NCBI RefSeq assembly: GCF_008831285.2
Contig: NC_045141.1
Span: 19,464,848-19,528,847 of the forward strand
Length of the DNA stretch: 64,000 nt
Source: Nymphaea colorata
Lineage: Eukaryota; Streptophyta; Magnoliopsida; Nymphaeales; Nymphaeaceae
Direction: 5' to 3'
The number at the start of each line of letters is the position of its first letter. Positions within the stretch are counted from its first letter, which is position 1. This document shows positions 1-13,849 of the stretch, in pieces. The notes below the pieces were generated by a model. The model saw nothing but the letters and a program-made list of their open reading frames with translations. It did not search any database and was not told the DNA's origin. The translations under genes and the position numbers were made by a program.

Positions 1-31
1 TAAACTAGATCCAGTTTGCATTCATAACTAC

Positions 32-3000
32 CTGGACTGAGGTATTTATATCGATGTCTACTTGCTCTGGTGAAGAACAAGTGCATGCATCTGGGCCATT
101 ATTAAATTGCTCTTCCCCATAGTCAGGTTCCAAAGGATCAGAGAGTTTAGTTTTGCTGGTCCCCCCTTCATCAGCATCTGCTATTTCCATTCTCCTCTCA
201 TCAGTTGCAGAAACTTTTTCACAACAAAGGAATCAATTTTAGAAAAGGCAAAAAAAAAAAAAAAAAAAACCAGAAGAAGACTTAGAATCACAACAGTAAA
301 ATAAAGACACCTTTGGGGCACTCTGTTCCTTCAGTCTTGATCACCTCCTCTGTTAAATTGACACCTGGAAGCCCCTTTGAGGGTCCAGAATCAGAGTTGA
401 GCTCTTGAATTTGAGGACTTTCACCACTTGTTTGGTTGCAGAATGGTTCATCCTTATCAGATACTACAGGATTTTCCAACTCCAGATCTGGATTTGGTGA
501 ACTCCTACCATCAGAAACCTTTTCCCTACTGAAACGGGAAGCAAATTCAAAACCTAGATGCTCACTGTGGGTTTGAACCTCATAAGTGTTGTCTCTCCAA
601 GGATTTAGCCTAGGGGATGACAAGATATGGTCAGGCAGAGAAAAGACTCTCCCCAGAGTTCTGGCAGTAGGTCTGGCAGACAAACACTCATCAACATTTT
701 TTGCATCAAATATCTCAGAGAAGTGTCTCTTGGCTTCTCTCGTAGCAGCAGATTCTCTGGGTTGTGACAAGGAACGAGAGTATGCTGCCTTCTTATTTTC
801 AAGATAATTTAAGCCACTAAGAATGGACCATTCATCAACAATAACTCCCTGAGGTCTCAAAGGCCTCCAATTTCTCTCCTTCCAGCTTTGACTTCTCAAG
901 TGCCTAGTCGCTATCTTAGGAATGTCTGAAGATTCACCTATTAGATGTTCCTCATCATCATTTTTGCCTAGTTCTTCAGGAGATTGATATCCAAATGGAA
1001 TTTTGGGCAGCACACCTTCCATTGATATGCGACGCTGTTCTGCTTTTGCATCTGTTATGGCAAGCTTTAACTTTCTCTTTATTTCTTTAAGAGAAAATGA
1101 AGATGGCAAGGCTTCTACGTCTTGATTTCTCAAATCACATTGTGATTGCAGCAAAGACCTTGAACCAGTTACACTCATATTATCTTGCACACCTGCAGTC
1201 CCAGGCTTCAGAACAACAATTTTGGTTGAATTTTGAGAGGCATCACCATCTCTTAACGATAAGCCTTTACCCCACAGCTTTTGTCTTATTCTAGATAATC
1301 TATGTAGGCTTTGCTTACTGAATCCTCTGTCAACATTGTCCTTGTCAGATACTCCTGATGCCCTATTTGATTCCATTTGTGAAATTTGCTCCAACTCTGA
1401 ATTTTTCATACCTTGTATATGCTTTGCCAAAAGTGAATTTGGATCCTGCAGAATTTTGAGAAATAATTCCTTGTTGGAATTTAGAATTTCGAATGCATCC
1501 ATAAACTCTTTTGAATGCTGGAATCCAGCATCCTCTGACAGAAACTCCGCATCATAGAATTTCTGGCATATAAAGTCTTCTGTTAGGTCATTAGGCTTCA
1601 CATCATGACAAGAATCATACTTTATCTTGTTTTCCACCTGTAATTTCTGTTGGTCATCATAGAACCTGTCTACTGGTGTACCTTGGAAAATGGCGCCAGT
1701 GAACTGTTCCATGGATCTAGAAGGACAAGCAACATCAGTACTCTTCCACTTGGAAGGTTCACCATCAGATGAATGGAAACTATGCGCCATTTTAGATGTC
1801 TTATTCTTCTTCTTCTTCTGTACTTTGGATTGGATTCTCCTCTCTGAGTCAGGTGACAAATGATCTCCATAGTTGTCCATGGATATTTCATTAGCTATAA
1901 GTGTCTTCATGGAGACCTGAGCACTACTGCCTTCAGAAAATATGGTTTCATCAGACATTTTCCCATCCTGCAATACAAAGCAGTAATATTGATCACCAAG
2001 TTTCAAGGTGCCAGAGGAATCTGGAGTACTACCATAGTACTTTGTATACGAAAAATGTACCAGCATTGCAATTTTCTAGGTGAAGGTGACATGTATCTCA
2101 AGAAACCAGGAACACAGAATTTCCAGTGGTATGAATTGTGATTAAGGGGTTCAACGCAAAATTTGCAAATTCATAAGGCAAGGTTGGGTGTAAAATCTAT
2201 TATCAAGTAATATGCTTGATTCTGTGAATGTTTGTGTGTTCCAGGCAATGTATTAGGCAAAACAAGTGTGAACAAGATTCAGACTCCCACTGACAAGAAT
2301 AATAGTGTCCATAGAAACAAAAAAGATCATTCAGATGGACGCACCATTGGATCATCAAGCCATGAATGGCTATGCTTGTGGGTTTCATCCCTGCTGGTAA
2401 ATTTTACCCTTCTCCTTGAATACTGGGAATCTACAAAAAAGTAAGACTAACCATCAAAAGAGTAAACAAAATGAATACAACTTCGGTATTTATTTACTGG
2501 TGGGCCTAACTTAAGTCCAGTGTAACCAACAAACCAATTTTCCAGAAGGATAGTTAGCCTCCGTACTACAGATAAATTTTTTTGAACATAAACAGACAGA
2601 ATATATAACATAAACCTATGTTTCTGTTTTCAAGAGAAAAAGTCCAGAGACATATTCCTTCACAAAATTAGACCTGTGTAAAAACAAATAAAACTTGGTT
2701 GAACTAACAGAGTACATAGGCGTAGAGCCCTCAGTTACAAAATTGACTGATATGACTGTACAACAAAAAACCAACTGTGAAGATGACCATATTTCGTAAA
2801 GTTTCCGATATGACTTGTTTAATAAAGAACGGAAGTCAAAATGGAGTGCCCCTGCAACACAGCCATGTTAATTCAGACTGTACAGAAAAGGCTGGAATCT
2901 CCTGAGAAAGCAAAAAGTCAGAGTGTCAGCAGTCCTCAGAGCAAGAAACATGCTCTGGCAACCACAATGACATTTGTAGGCAGCACAACAGGAACCATGG

Positions 3001-3229
3001 AATGAAAAGGTTATTCAAGTAAATTGTGAAACACATTTTATGCTTTAAGCTTTATTTTTTTCTTACCAACGTCTGCCTTAGCACCACTCCCACACCTCCG
3101 GTCTGAAAGCAACCTTTGTGCAGAATGCCTCTGGCGAAAATCAAAGATTCTGAGCAGGCCCCATATACATCCAGGCTGATGACTATCATGCCGAACAGAG
3201 TGTCTGTGAATCAAATTATTCTGCCTCAT
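32..3229 (-). CDS. TRM/DUF4378-type plant protein, 5' part only (gene continues beyond the left edge)
   Basis: Three coding exons are visible on the minus strand: 3229-3067, 2020-311 and 213-32, with phases 1, 1 and 0 that agree; together they encode 685 codons without a stop. The ATG at 3229 has an in-frame TAA four codons upstream. The N-terminus carries the family block GCIWGLLRIFDFRQRHSAQR followed by LLSDRR, seen in plant DUF3741/DUF4378 proteins related to the TON1-recruiting-motif (TRM) and LONGIFOLIA group. Exon 2 holds a lysine-rich stretch, the motif FMDAFEILNSNKELFLKILQ and a later EIKRKLKLAI segment, also family hallmarks. The C-terminal DUF4378 would lie off the window. Proteins of this kind are mostly disordered, and some recruit TON1/PP2A complexes to cortical microtubules; that role is only inferred here. 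The exon 2 acceptor at 2020/2021 was chosen because it is the only nearby AG that fits the phase. Confidence 0.8.
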
Positions 3230-5950
3230 CGTGGATGTTTAAAATTCTCCCACCCACGTGAAGGTTGGACAACCAGCAGTAGACCTAATCAAGAAAAGAA
3301 TTGCTGTATAGATTAGTGAAACTTCTTAAGATGGAAGAAAAACTGTACAGAGTAGGGAAACTTCTTAAGGTCGATAACAGAACATCTAGCTCTAGAGAGG
3401 CTCTGGCTTCCATCAATCATCAGAGCAGATAATCAATTAGATATTTCAAACAAGAGAACAATGTCTAAGCTACTAGTCTCATTTTCTTTTCATTAGTAAG
3501 GGACACAAATAGTTGTTCTATGGAAAGACCATATGCTTCTGCTGGACCTTTGGTCGCTAAATCTGTCCAATTTATAGCCAATAACTTGAAGACTATCTGC
3601 ACTTCAAGCTTGTAAACAGAACTAACATCGTGATTTCTGGAGCATATGATGAATATGTTATTTCATATTCCATATTCAACAATCACAGACTAACAACAAC
3701 TTATGCCGTTGGTTGCATCACCAGGATGGAAAGGACAAATTTTCCTGATAAAGGTAAACCACGTAGTTCCAGCAATGAACTGGATGACAGTCACATCCAT
3801 TAAAATAAGAACCACCAAAAGCCAAATGAATCACTATTAACTGCAAGCTATTCGAACTCCAAGAGAAAAACATAAATCCAATAGTTTGAGACTCGATTGA
3901 ACAGTGAACTACGAGTTTTATCATGATAGAGAACCAAAGTTTCAAGGCAAGGAAAGGCCGTTTCATCATGGAAAGCAACAAAAGAATGACTGAGAGTTTA
4001 AATCACATGCCCCTCATACTGTAGGATAAGAAAGCAGCAGACTAACAGAGTATAGTAATCACATATATTAATATCACAGAATTATCCAAACAACCAAAGC
4101 CCATGCCTCATGAAACAAAAATCCAGACTTGAAACGCAAAATCAGGAGGCAACAAGGTGCAGAAAACGCTTCAATCAAGAAGATAACAGCATAATACCAA
4201 AAGCAGGAAAAAAAAAACATGGGCTCTATGAAAACGCAAAAGGATCAGAGACAATGTCTTTAAATTGTTATACGAATCATAAAACACGAGCACTTCATAA
4301 ATCAGAAAAGGAGGCAACTACTTAATTGGATGCAACTCCTCGTAATCGAGCCTTGAGGAAGAAAATCCAGACACCTGAATATTTATCAGCTCACAAGAAT
4401 AAGAAGCTTAAATTGAAAGAAGGATCAAGAAGAAGAAATAAACAGCACACCTTAAGAACTGACAGGAGCACCCTAACCACTCGTGGATGACTCGAGGAAT
4501 TGACAATCGTCTCAAGGAAGTTCCGCAAAATATCTCGAAGAAATTTTCAGATTTCCTGCCTCTCTGAAACCATCGCACTTCTTCCCGTCTTCTTAAATTC
4601 TGGAGATCAGAAAGAATTTTACCGCTTCCCTCCACAGCACAGAGACACCAATCGAAGCAGAAACTTCTTTCTTTTCTAAGTTTCTCTGAGACTCGAAGCC
4701 AAGCCACCTTCCGACGGTTTAAGTTTCAAAGACCAAATTCAAAAGGATCCTAGTTCAAAAACTTCCACAAACCAGATGCAAAAACAAACCAAAATGCACT
4801 GTACACTCTTTGCCTTTCTAAATATATTTACATACCACGGTAGGCAAGAAACACAGAAGGAGTCCTACCATCCAATTGAGAACCCAAATTCACGCTACCA
4901 ACAAATTGAGGAAACTAACTTTTTCTAGCAATTCAATATCCTATAGTCACACGTTTCCTTTTGCTATAGAAGTGTAACGCGCGTTCCTTTTTCCTGATGT
5001 ACCACCAAATCAACCTTCCACCAAACAAACTCTCTGTCACATATATTTGTTTTTTCCAGCTTTCAGCAATCCAGATCTCCAAATTTTAACCACCAATTCA
5101 ACACCGGCAACTTATCACCCACACAGTTTTTCCAGTCCTCAACAGGAGACTTTGAATAAGAATTAAAGAATTCCGCTAACTTTTCTCCGAACACGGCAAC
5201 AAAGAAAGAGAAGAGCGACCTCCAAAAGCAGCCGCCACCGTCATAAGGGGACTACAACGCCGACCCCCGAATCCCCACCCCAATTCCTTGCTTCTCCCAT
5301 GACGCAACTAAAGCCGGGGGAAGTAACTTCTCGGTCAACTGAGAGTACTCATCGATGAATAAGGTTTCCAGCGAAAACAGAACACAGTGGAAAATAAAGG
5401 TGAGGAGAAGTGACAGGGGCCGGCCGGTTGTACGGGGAACCACGTCTCAAATAGAAATTCTGGTGTTTGGCCTTCTTGTACCGGAAAGGATGGTGAGGAG
5501 TCGAGAAAAATCGCCTCCTTGAACAGGGTAACGACAGAAATTGAGAAAGAAAATAGCCTGAAGAGGAGAAGGTGAAGAGATCAATTTGACGAAGAGAAAT
5601 TCTAATAAGAGAAAGGTTGATGAAATGATCGACAGGAGAAGCAGACAAAAGCGACGGACCCCTCTCTCTCTCTGCGAGAGGACGCGGACTGGGATCGTGG
5701 TGGAGGCGGCGCTGTTGTGATGAACAGCGGAAGAGGAGGAAGAGGTAGACTGGGTCCCTGCGTTGCTTTTGCATGAAGCAGACTTTCCGTTCTCCCTCGC
5801 TCTCTCTCTCTCATTTCATTTCATCTCATGGACTCCACCCACGAGACTCCTCTCTTTTTCTTCCTTAGTTTTTGACTTTTTCTCGTAGAGAGAGAGAGCG
5901 AAGGAGGACAAAAGTGAGTCAGACGCGTATTTTCAGCAGCAATGGATACC
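3230..5950 (-). promoter_or_regulatory. Upstream region and probable leader of the TRM-like gene
   Basis: No convincing coding exon lies here. A possible 5' UTR exon ends at a donor-like site near 4451 (AAG followed by GTGTGC on the minus strand). The stretch 5,200-5,900 is richer in GC and, on the minus strand, rich in CT runs, as expected of a plant transcription start region. Exact exon limits cannot be fixed without transcripts. Confidence 0.35.
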
Positions 5951-6050
5951 AAAACCTCGATTTCTTTTTACCTCCGTAGGTTTCTGTCTGCTACCGTCTT
6001 AAATACGTCCTCTCTCTCACTCTCTCTCCTCAATCTTTGGTAGCTTGAGA

Positions 6051-6245
6051 ATGTCGAGGAAGAACATCTCTCAGTGGAGAAGAGATCGCCTGTCGGCCTT
6101 CGAGGTTCTGGAAGCAGGGATGAAAACGTGTACGGCACGTTGGACGGACGAGAAGGACTCCTGCGGCTCCCCAACATCTCGCGCCGCAAAATATACAGAC
6201 GACCACCCTCCCCACAAGACGATGGCATGCATTTCGGTTCCATAA
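6051..6245 (+). other. Short unassigned ORF, 64 codons, divergent to the TRM-like gene
   Basis: An ATG follows a CT-rich leader-like stretch at 6,010-6,035 and opens a 64-residue frame (MSRKNISQWRRDRLSAFEVL at its start). A second overlapping frame ends at a CAG|GTGAAA donor-like site near 6,288. The base composition is closer to coding than the AT-rich flanks. I recognise no domain. It may be the remnant or first exon of a divergent gene sharing the promoter region with the minus-strand gene, or chance. Confidence 0.15.
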
Positions 6246-7288
6246 ACATCCTACCCACTTCGGATTTAGATCTCAATCTTTGTTGTCAGGTGAAACTGTT
6301 TTGAGTTCCCTGCAACTTTTCCTCCAAATCTTTACGCAATGAGAGATATAAGAAATTAACTATCTCGCACTTTTGCTTACCAGAGGCAGAGAAACAATGA
6401 TACGATTTAAAAAAAAAAAAAAGAAGTCATGTCAGTTCTCAGTTATTACTTTTCATAACATGAAACTTAGATATCCACTCGTTCTTTGGTTTATTGGATA
6501 TTTATATACGATTGTACAAGTTACGAAATTTCCAACTTTCAAATGGCTAAAATTTTGAATCCGTAGTGATTTTTGTTGGTATTAAAGAATCAAAAGAAAG
6601 TACGTTTAACTGATTAAAGTTTTGACTACTACAAATACAGTGTGTTTATGGACTATATTTCACAAAATCTGTCCTTTCCATTTGTAGTGGAACGAAAACT
6701 TTCGGAGACACACTCTTTTCCTCTGTCACCTGCTTCCTAATCCTGCCTACTTATACTTGTAGAAATACTTTATGAGCGCTAGAAGGGTGTGGATTATTTT
6801 GTGTTCTATAATTTTCTCAATTTGAGCTTTCTTTTCCGGAATTCAAGTGAATGTGAACTAAGTAAGTGTGTAGTTAAGTTCTTGTATCATACATCTTCAG
6901 TTGTGGTTCTCATTCTTTTATCATGTCTTCGGCTGTGGTTTTTTCTCCTATCTTAACTAGAAGTTAGTGAACTTTATCAAAATTTCATAGCCACTTAATA
7001 ATAATCACCTCTTTACTTTTATAAACTTATCCGGTTCGTGGAGCAGTCTTTTAATATTTCATCTAAAAGATACACATGTTTTCATGTCTATTTGCAATGA
7101 GCTTTTAATGCAAGAAAGAAAGCTTGTAGATATGAAAACCCAAAGAGGGCGTTTGGTATCGGTTACACATCAGTCCAAGGACACCTTGTTCTAGAAAATG
7201 TGTACCACCACCAAATGTATTGTTCTTGTTGGGCAATCATTTTTAGACTTTTTATGGGCAAGTTGCTTTTTATGGGCATCAACCTCTT

Positions 7289-7676
7289 GCACAGGAGATC
7301 GCTAGAAATTTTTTATTAGGGAGCTGAAGTACAGTTTCAAAATTTTGATAGTATATATAATTTTTTAAAATTTTTATATATGCTAAACAAATATTGTTTA
7401 AAATTACATATAGATTTGTAAAAAAAAATTGGGGGTGCTTTTGCTTTTGTTTGTAGGAGGGGGAGGAGGAGGGAGGGAAGTGTCGGTCGGGCTGGTCGGC
7501 CCCGTGCTTGTTGCAACTGCGAGATACAACCTAGTCACCGGAGCCCCTACTGTCTACATTTTATCACGATAAGCTTTGAACGGAAGCCCCGTAAATAGTG
7601 GCAACTCTAAAGGGGGAGGGGGGTGTTGGTGGGCATGCATGGCCGCTGCTAGCTCCCCCTTGGCTCTGCTCTGGCT
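7289..7676. mobile_element. Decayed non-autonomous TIR element (GGCGGAGC-type)
   Basis: The left side reads GCTAGAAATTTTTTATTAGG and the right side reads CTAGCTCCCCCTTGGCTCTG. These resemble the opposite ends of a very common plant non-autonomous DNA element whose ends approximate CAGGGGCGGAGCTAGAAATT and its inverse. The interior is AT-rich, then G-rich. The termini are eroded and no target-site duplication was recognised. Confidence 0.4.
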
Positions 7677-8321
7677 CTTAACAAGCTAAAATATAAGGTC
7701 TATTTTCTAGACCCAAGAAAATTGCACTAAGGGGTTTTACTACGGCGCCGACAATAGCATTCAAAGGGTTTTACCATTGCTCTCATTAGACTTGAAGTTC
7801 AAGTATCTCTTGAACTCATTCAAAAAAGTTCATAACTAGACTCATACCTTGAAAGAGATCTAACTTTAACAATCAGACCAGTAACATTTTCTTCTAAAAG
7901 TACTTACACTTACACCTATAGTAATAGCAGTAAAGTGCACTGAACTTTCGGTTATAAGAGCACTTTTTTATTTTTGCTTTCTTGAGAGCATTACTCAAAA
8001 GCACAACGAGCTAGCTCTAGCACTCATGTTTTACGCCCAGTAAGTATTCTCTCCATATCATACAATAAATTGAAGTGTAGCCAACAATTTTGCTTCATTG
8101 AATATGCTCCCACTTACCCATTTTATGCTTGTTGATCTCTTTATTAAGCTCGAAGATTCAACTTGTATCTAAAAAACAAAGTCATAAATTTGAACAGAGA
8201 AGAAACCATGAAAAGGATAACTACTCAAAATTGCAGCTACACTACATGCAATCAATGGTTCCCTCTTTTTGGTAGCCTAATTGAATGTAAAATCTTCAAG
8301 TAAACGAAGGTCAAGAGTGCA

Positions 8322-8364
<43 letters not shown>
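8322..8364. repeat. Compound (CT)n(TA)n microsatellite
   Basis: About 8 CT units run directly into about 13 TA units. Confidence 0.95.
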
Positions 8365-9688
8365 GATTATTAAATTTTATATAATTATAATTATCAAATT
8401 TCTCAAACCATTCTCTCTCCCACACACCACGCAATTAAGATCGACACAAAGTCACGCTCTTATTTTAAACTAAGATTTAGAACCGAAAGATCCGAACCTT
8501 TTTAACTTGTAAAATTTGTATAAAAATATAGGCTCGTTTTGGGGCTTTGAAATTGACGCCATAGCATCTTCTGGGCGGCACATATGATGGAAAACTTTGA
8601 ATAAAATGTCAACTTGTGGAAAAGAGGGGTTGGAAACGGTCGAAAATTCTAAAACTTGGGGTGTCCTTGTTTGGCGTCATGTGGTCAAATATGTTTAAAA
8701 GAATCAATGGAGAGGTGACGTTTAGGTATATAGAGTTTTCAAGAATCTCACCCATCTCTCTCTCTCTCTCTCTCTTCCTTGTGTTTATTTTATTTACTTC
8801 CTAAGTTACAACATAACTCGAGTTGGGAGACTTTGTCGCTTACTGATCACATCCATTAACTTAGGGTAAAAAAGAAAAAACTTACCGCTGCTCATAGATT
8901 TAGAGTCTAACCTGGTGGTCATTTAGTGACGCCTTCAATTTTTTATATTTAATTTGTAGTTTCTTCCTGTTTTTTTACTTAAGAAAAATTCTAGGGCCAC
9001 ACTTGGATCTGAATAATTGTGTTAGAAAAATAAAATTTAAAGTTATACTTTTGAATTTTTTTGAATTTTTTCTATATACAATTTCTACAAAGTATTATTA
9101 TGCTCCTGTATAAATTTTGAAAATACTATTGGGACCCCCTTATGCAATGGGTGCCTCCACAGATCAGATTTTTTTTTTCTGAAGAAGATAAAGATTGAGG
9201 AAAAAAATAAAAATAAAAATAAAAGGCTGCCGCTTTTTTCTTTTCCAACACGGTTTGCTGGCCCTCCAAAGTGGACGAATGATGGCCGGCTATCAGAAGA
9301 AGTACCCAATTTTAATATTTGAGAATGGTCTATATACATCAGGAAATTAGTAGATCCCCAGGCCTTTTAATTTTTGTTAAAAAAATATTTTAAACACAAT
9401 AAAAACATTCTTTCTAATATATTTATAAAACTTAATTTGATATGCAACATGCTTTAGTTATTTTTATGAAATATGGACATTTTCCCATCATCACAATTTC
9501 GAGCCGTTCACTTTTACTTGTTATCTAAATACAATTAAATTTGGAAAACGTTTAACTTAATATATATTTTTCATCAACTTATTCTTAAGATCAGATCTGC
9601 AAGATTAGATTGCAAAAAATGCATCATAATCATTGCATCTAAACAGTTTGTTTTTGTCCCTGATCTAGTGGTTTGGAACCTACCAATT

Positions 9689-9780
<92 letters not shown>
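9689..9780. repeat. Compound (CT)n(TA)n(TG)n microsatellite
   Basis: A CT run of about 9 units is followed by about 30 TA units and then about 7 TG units. This is one of the longest simple repeats in the window. Confidence 0.97.
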
Positions 9781-10978
9781 GGGCTATGAAAATATATACT
9801 CAGATATGCCTTTAAAACGCTTGTGATTTATATATATTGCACATACATATAAGTATACAGGAACTATATATAAAATATTATACGCCATGTACATAATATA
9901 TGCAGATATATAGGATATGCACACTCTTGCCTTTCTTCCTTTTTATTAAAATCCAATATGCCACCTAAAAAGTAAGCACATATTTTGGTCAGAGAAAGTT
10001 ATATTAAAAGATTACAAAAGAATAAACTTTTCCGGCCCTAACTAATAATGACCGTGCATGATGTCACATGGGGGGGGACACATACATATCATATGTCAAC
10101 TATGGGTTTATGCATGGCAACACAAGCCAAAAAAGTGGTTGCAAACTCACTATCACTCCCAATTGACATCCATCATCATCATTTTATGAAGAATGTGGTT
10201 AACAGAGTCGGTTCAAGTCGGCCAATTCAAATCGAATTCATGGTAAACCGTTTCGATCCCATGGCCGATTCATTCTATGAGTTCTCTGATCTGTTTTAGG
10301 ACCGGTTGTTCTACTCCAATCAAACACGACTCTACAGTCTGATCTCTAGAAAATGCATTGAAAAGAAAAAAAGAGAAGGAACTTAGCAGTATTGTATTGG
10401 TTTTGAATTAAGAAATGGGGACTGTGCACTTTTAAAAAGGATAATAGTAACATTCCAGAATATTCATAGAGCTAAGATTGGAGTTGTTTAAATCGGATTA
10501 ACCAAAAGAAGAATGGGACAAAAGCATATGGCTCTCCCTGTCTACCAGCAGTGTTTGATAACGAATTTGTGAAAGCAGTTTGAGTTGATTGAACATGCAA
10601 TCACGGCTGCCTGCCTTTGTTGGTGGGGCAGAGAGGCAGGGTGGCCTTCACATTCTTTTGGAATCTCATGCCTCACTCTTTATGAGGAGGAAGCTGTCAT
10701 CGTCTTGCTGCCACCCACAAGTTCAACCAATGTAGGTGTGGCGCTGGCACATGAACTAATGGTTGGATCCACAGATTTTAGATGAATCATGAAGTGTAGA
10801 CCAGTTCACCAGCAGCTTTGCTCAGAAGCCAGAGGCCCTTTCTTTGGCCGGATTTTTTCCCCCACTTTTCTTTGATCTTTAATCATGAATCCCTTTATCC
10901 TTTTGAAGGAAAAGGAAGCAGAGATCACATGTCATGGGATTACTACCTTTTCCAAATTTTTTTTTTTTCAGTTTTTTA

Positions 10979-11005
10979 GATCTCTCTCTCTCTCTCTCTC
11001 TCTCT
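10979..11005. repeat. (TC)n microsatellite
   Basis: An uninterrupted TC run of about 13 units after a T/A-rich stretch. Confidence 0.9.
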
Positions 11006-13849
11006 TTGTGAATAGCAGAATTTGGATCAGTTCTAATTTCCAATTTCAGTTTGTCCTACTTACAATTGGATTTGACTGGAATGTGATTTTATGAAGCAAA
11101 AATTGACTTGCTAGCTGAAGAACTGACATTTTACATATGAGCAGGTCAGGTCAGATCCTTGTTGGGTTTTGGTTCAGATCCAAAACTGTGTAGTGGATTC
11201 AGATCTGATATCCGTAATCATGAGACTCGACCCAATGGATTAGGATTGGAGGTGGTAAATTGTCCCTACTCGGCATTAATTGGTCTGTGTGGGCAATTGG
11301 CCACATAGTGCCCGCTCTGCTCTACGTGGTGGAATTATGATTCCAGAATTTTGGATTTTTTTTTGTTTCTTTTTATTGCAAGTCATGAATGTTTTATGAA
11401 TTAATTTTAATTCATGATGTATCATATACGTTATTTTCAATTATGGAATCGAAATTCCATATTATCAAACACAAAAAGAGAAACTGGAACTGAAATTTTC
11501 ATTCCAATTCCAATTTAAAGCAGAATTTCGCTCATACACTTTTAATTCTAGAATCAAAATTCAAGGTCGTCCAATGCCCTTAACGACAAAAGCAATCGAA
11601 TTTAGGGTTAGACTTATTAAACTAGGTTAAAGATGTACATATATTATATAACTACAGTATTTTCAAGGCTATGCTCAATATATAAGTTTAAAGCTTATAT
11701 GCGGAAATGTATTTATTGCCGGCTAGATTCCAAAGTTGCTTGGTTGGGATAGCTACAATTTCTTATCCGGAAACATATGAATCTTTGGAAAATACTTACG
11801 ACTCTCACTCTCTACCCCATGGCGCAGACATATACACGTGCTTCGGAAATTGTTGCAAGTCTGCATAATGAGTCCCATGTGATGGGACAGTGGATGATTT
11901 ATGCACAGCCTACTTGCCTCTGAGAGATTAAGAGGACATCTTTGCTTCACTATCAAGCCTGGTTTTGATCATATACTTCTTCCAAGATAGTGTTTCTCAT
12001 GATTCTCTCCTCCCTTCGTACGAACAGGTTGGTGGTATTTTATATATATATATATATATACACAAAGAAAGAAAGAGAGACAGTTCCTCTCTCTGAAATG
12101 CAACTACCAATTGATTTTTTAAACAGAAGAATTGATACATCACATACGTCAGCTTATAAATATCTAGAAGCTAATTTCCACTAAACCAACTCTGTCAAAT
12201 TTCAGAACTAGACGCAACTAGATTTCACATCAAAGTGGTTGTTGCATTTATATAAATAATTTCCATGGGACATTGTGCAGAAAATGTTATTTTACAGAAG
12301 GTTTTCTTTACACCATGAACGCGAATGGTAGAGACGCCAACAGTTAACAAGGAATGCAAATTACAGGCATGCACTGGAGAAGCATGACCCACATTGTGCA
12401 AATCTGCTAGGATCAGAAGAACAGAAGCTGCACCATCACGTGTAACTAAAGCCAGATGGTCTGAGTAGAAGGAGCAGCCGCAATGGCAGTAGCAGCTACG
12501 TGTTGGTAGTTCAATGGCAACGAAAAGAAGACCCACCAGACTATTTGCAGTCATGCCGAGTCCTGCCATCAATCTTGTTTCTCTTGTTCTTAAATTTGCC
12601 TTCTGTTTGGCAACAGAGAGCTCCTGTTGTGGGTATACTGACCAGGCATGATCTTATTTCTGTGAGCATCTGAGGAAGTATCGATTTCTTCCTCCTCCTT
12701 TTCACCAGATTGTTTAATTCGACTAACGCACGGCCACGGGCCATATCAAGATGTGCAGGCAGGTTATCCGACCAAACTAATCACAAAGATCGGATATAGA
12801 AAAAAAATAAATAAAAAATTAAACTAGAGAATCGGATGTAAATCACATTTAAGAAATGACATCATTTAGATTAACACTTGAATAATCATTTAGTTGGATT
12901 CGGATCCAGATTCAAATTTGTCTTTAAATAAATATCTCATATCATAATGAGGCTTGGATTTTATTTAAAGGTGGACTCGGACTCTGTTGTGAACTTAAAA
13001 ATCAGATGCAAATTATGAACTGAGATTTGGGTATGATATAACCTTTTTTTTTTTTTTTTTGGTATTTGAATCTGAATTTAAACCTGACAACGTAAACTGT
13101 CAATGTAGCTATGTGTGTGCAACCTTCGGCCATTCAAAACAAAATATTAGAACGATCTTTTTGTTTCTCCAAAACCACCATAAGGTTTTTGCCATTATCA
13201 AATTAGTTAAAGCCATGATGGATAGAATGGTTAATATCAAGAAAAAATGTCCGATTTTATTGTTATAAAAGAAAGAAAAGATGAAGTCCGAGGGAATATA
13301 GATTTTCCTACGAAGATTCCTAAGGCGATATATATATTCTTCACGAAATTTTGGCGATAAACTCTTCCACCAGAAATATTGGCGATAAACTTATCTGACA
13401 GCTTAGAATCTCCAAAATCACGTGGAACTATATTTGTGATAGACGATGTTTGATAAAAAAAAAAAGAAAATTATATTCTTGAGACATTAATACATGTGAT
13501 AAAGTAGACTATTTTAATATACTATTTTTTTTCAGAACACATAATATTAATATGAATACAAACATAAAAAAATACGCATTGGACATCATTATATAATATA
13601 CAACAGACGGCGCTCTTGAATCTATTGCCACCATTGAATAGAACTGTCTGATATGTAACAATCAATAAAAGCAAGAATCTAATGCGGAAGGTGCTTGAAC
13701 AAGTGGGCTGTGCATTCAACAAACAAAGCATAAGGTAGCAATCGATTCCTTAATTAATGTCAACATAAAAACATTTAAAAAGAAAAAATCTGATAATCTA
13801 CTTAAAGTAAATATGCATATTGCTAGTAGGGTTCGCATTCGGCATATCA

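Larger units (their letters stand above)
6301..13839. other. Intergenic spacer
   Basis: This stretch is AT-rich and has no ORF that resembles a known protein. It holds one decayed GGCGGAGC-type element near 7.3-7.7 kb, several CT/TA microsatellites, and from about 12.89 to 13.08 kb a diverged repeat full of the word GGATTCGGAT, also found at other places in the window. Short minus-strand ORFs at 12.2-12.7 kb show no domain. Confidence 0.6.

Noticed and set aside
1968-2066. N-terminal extension of the large minus-strand ORF (MLVHFSYTKYY...)
   Set aside because: Most of it reads through intron 1; the family N-terminus is found instead in an exon at 3229-3067, and only the part from 2020 fits the splice phase.
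5349-5814. Minus-strand ORFs of 70-141 codons in the CT/GA-rich stretch
   Set aside because: Low-complexity, Arg/Ser-rich translation of a leader-like region with no domain; two overlapping frames are equally open.
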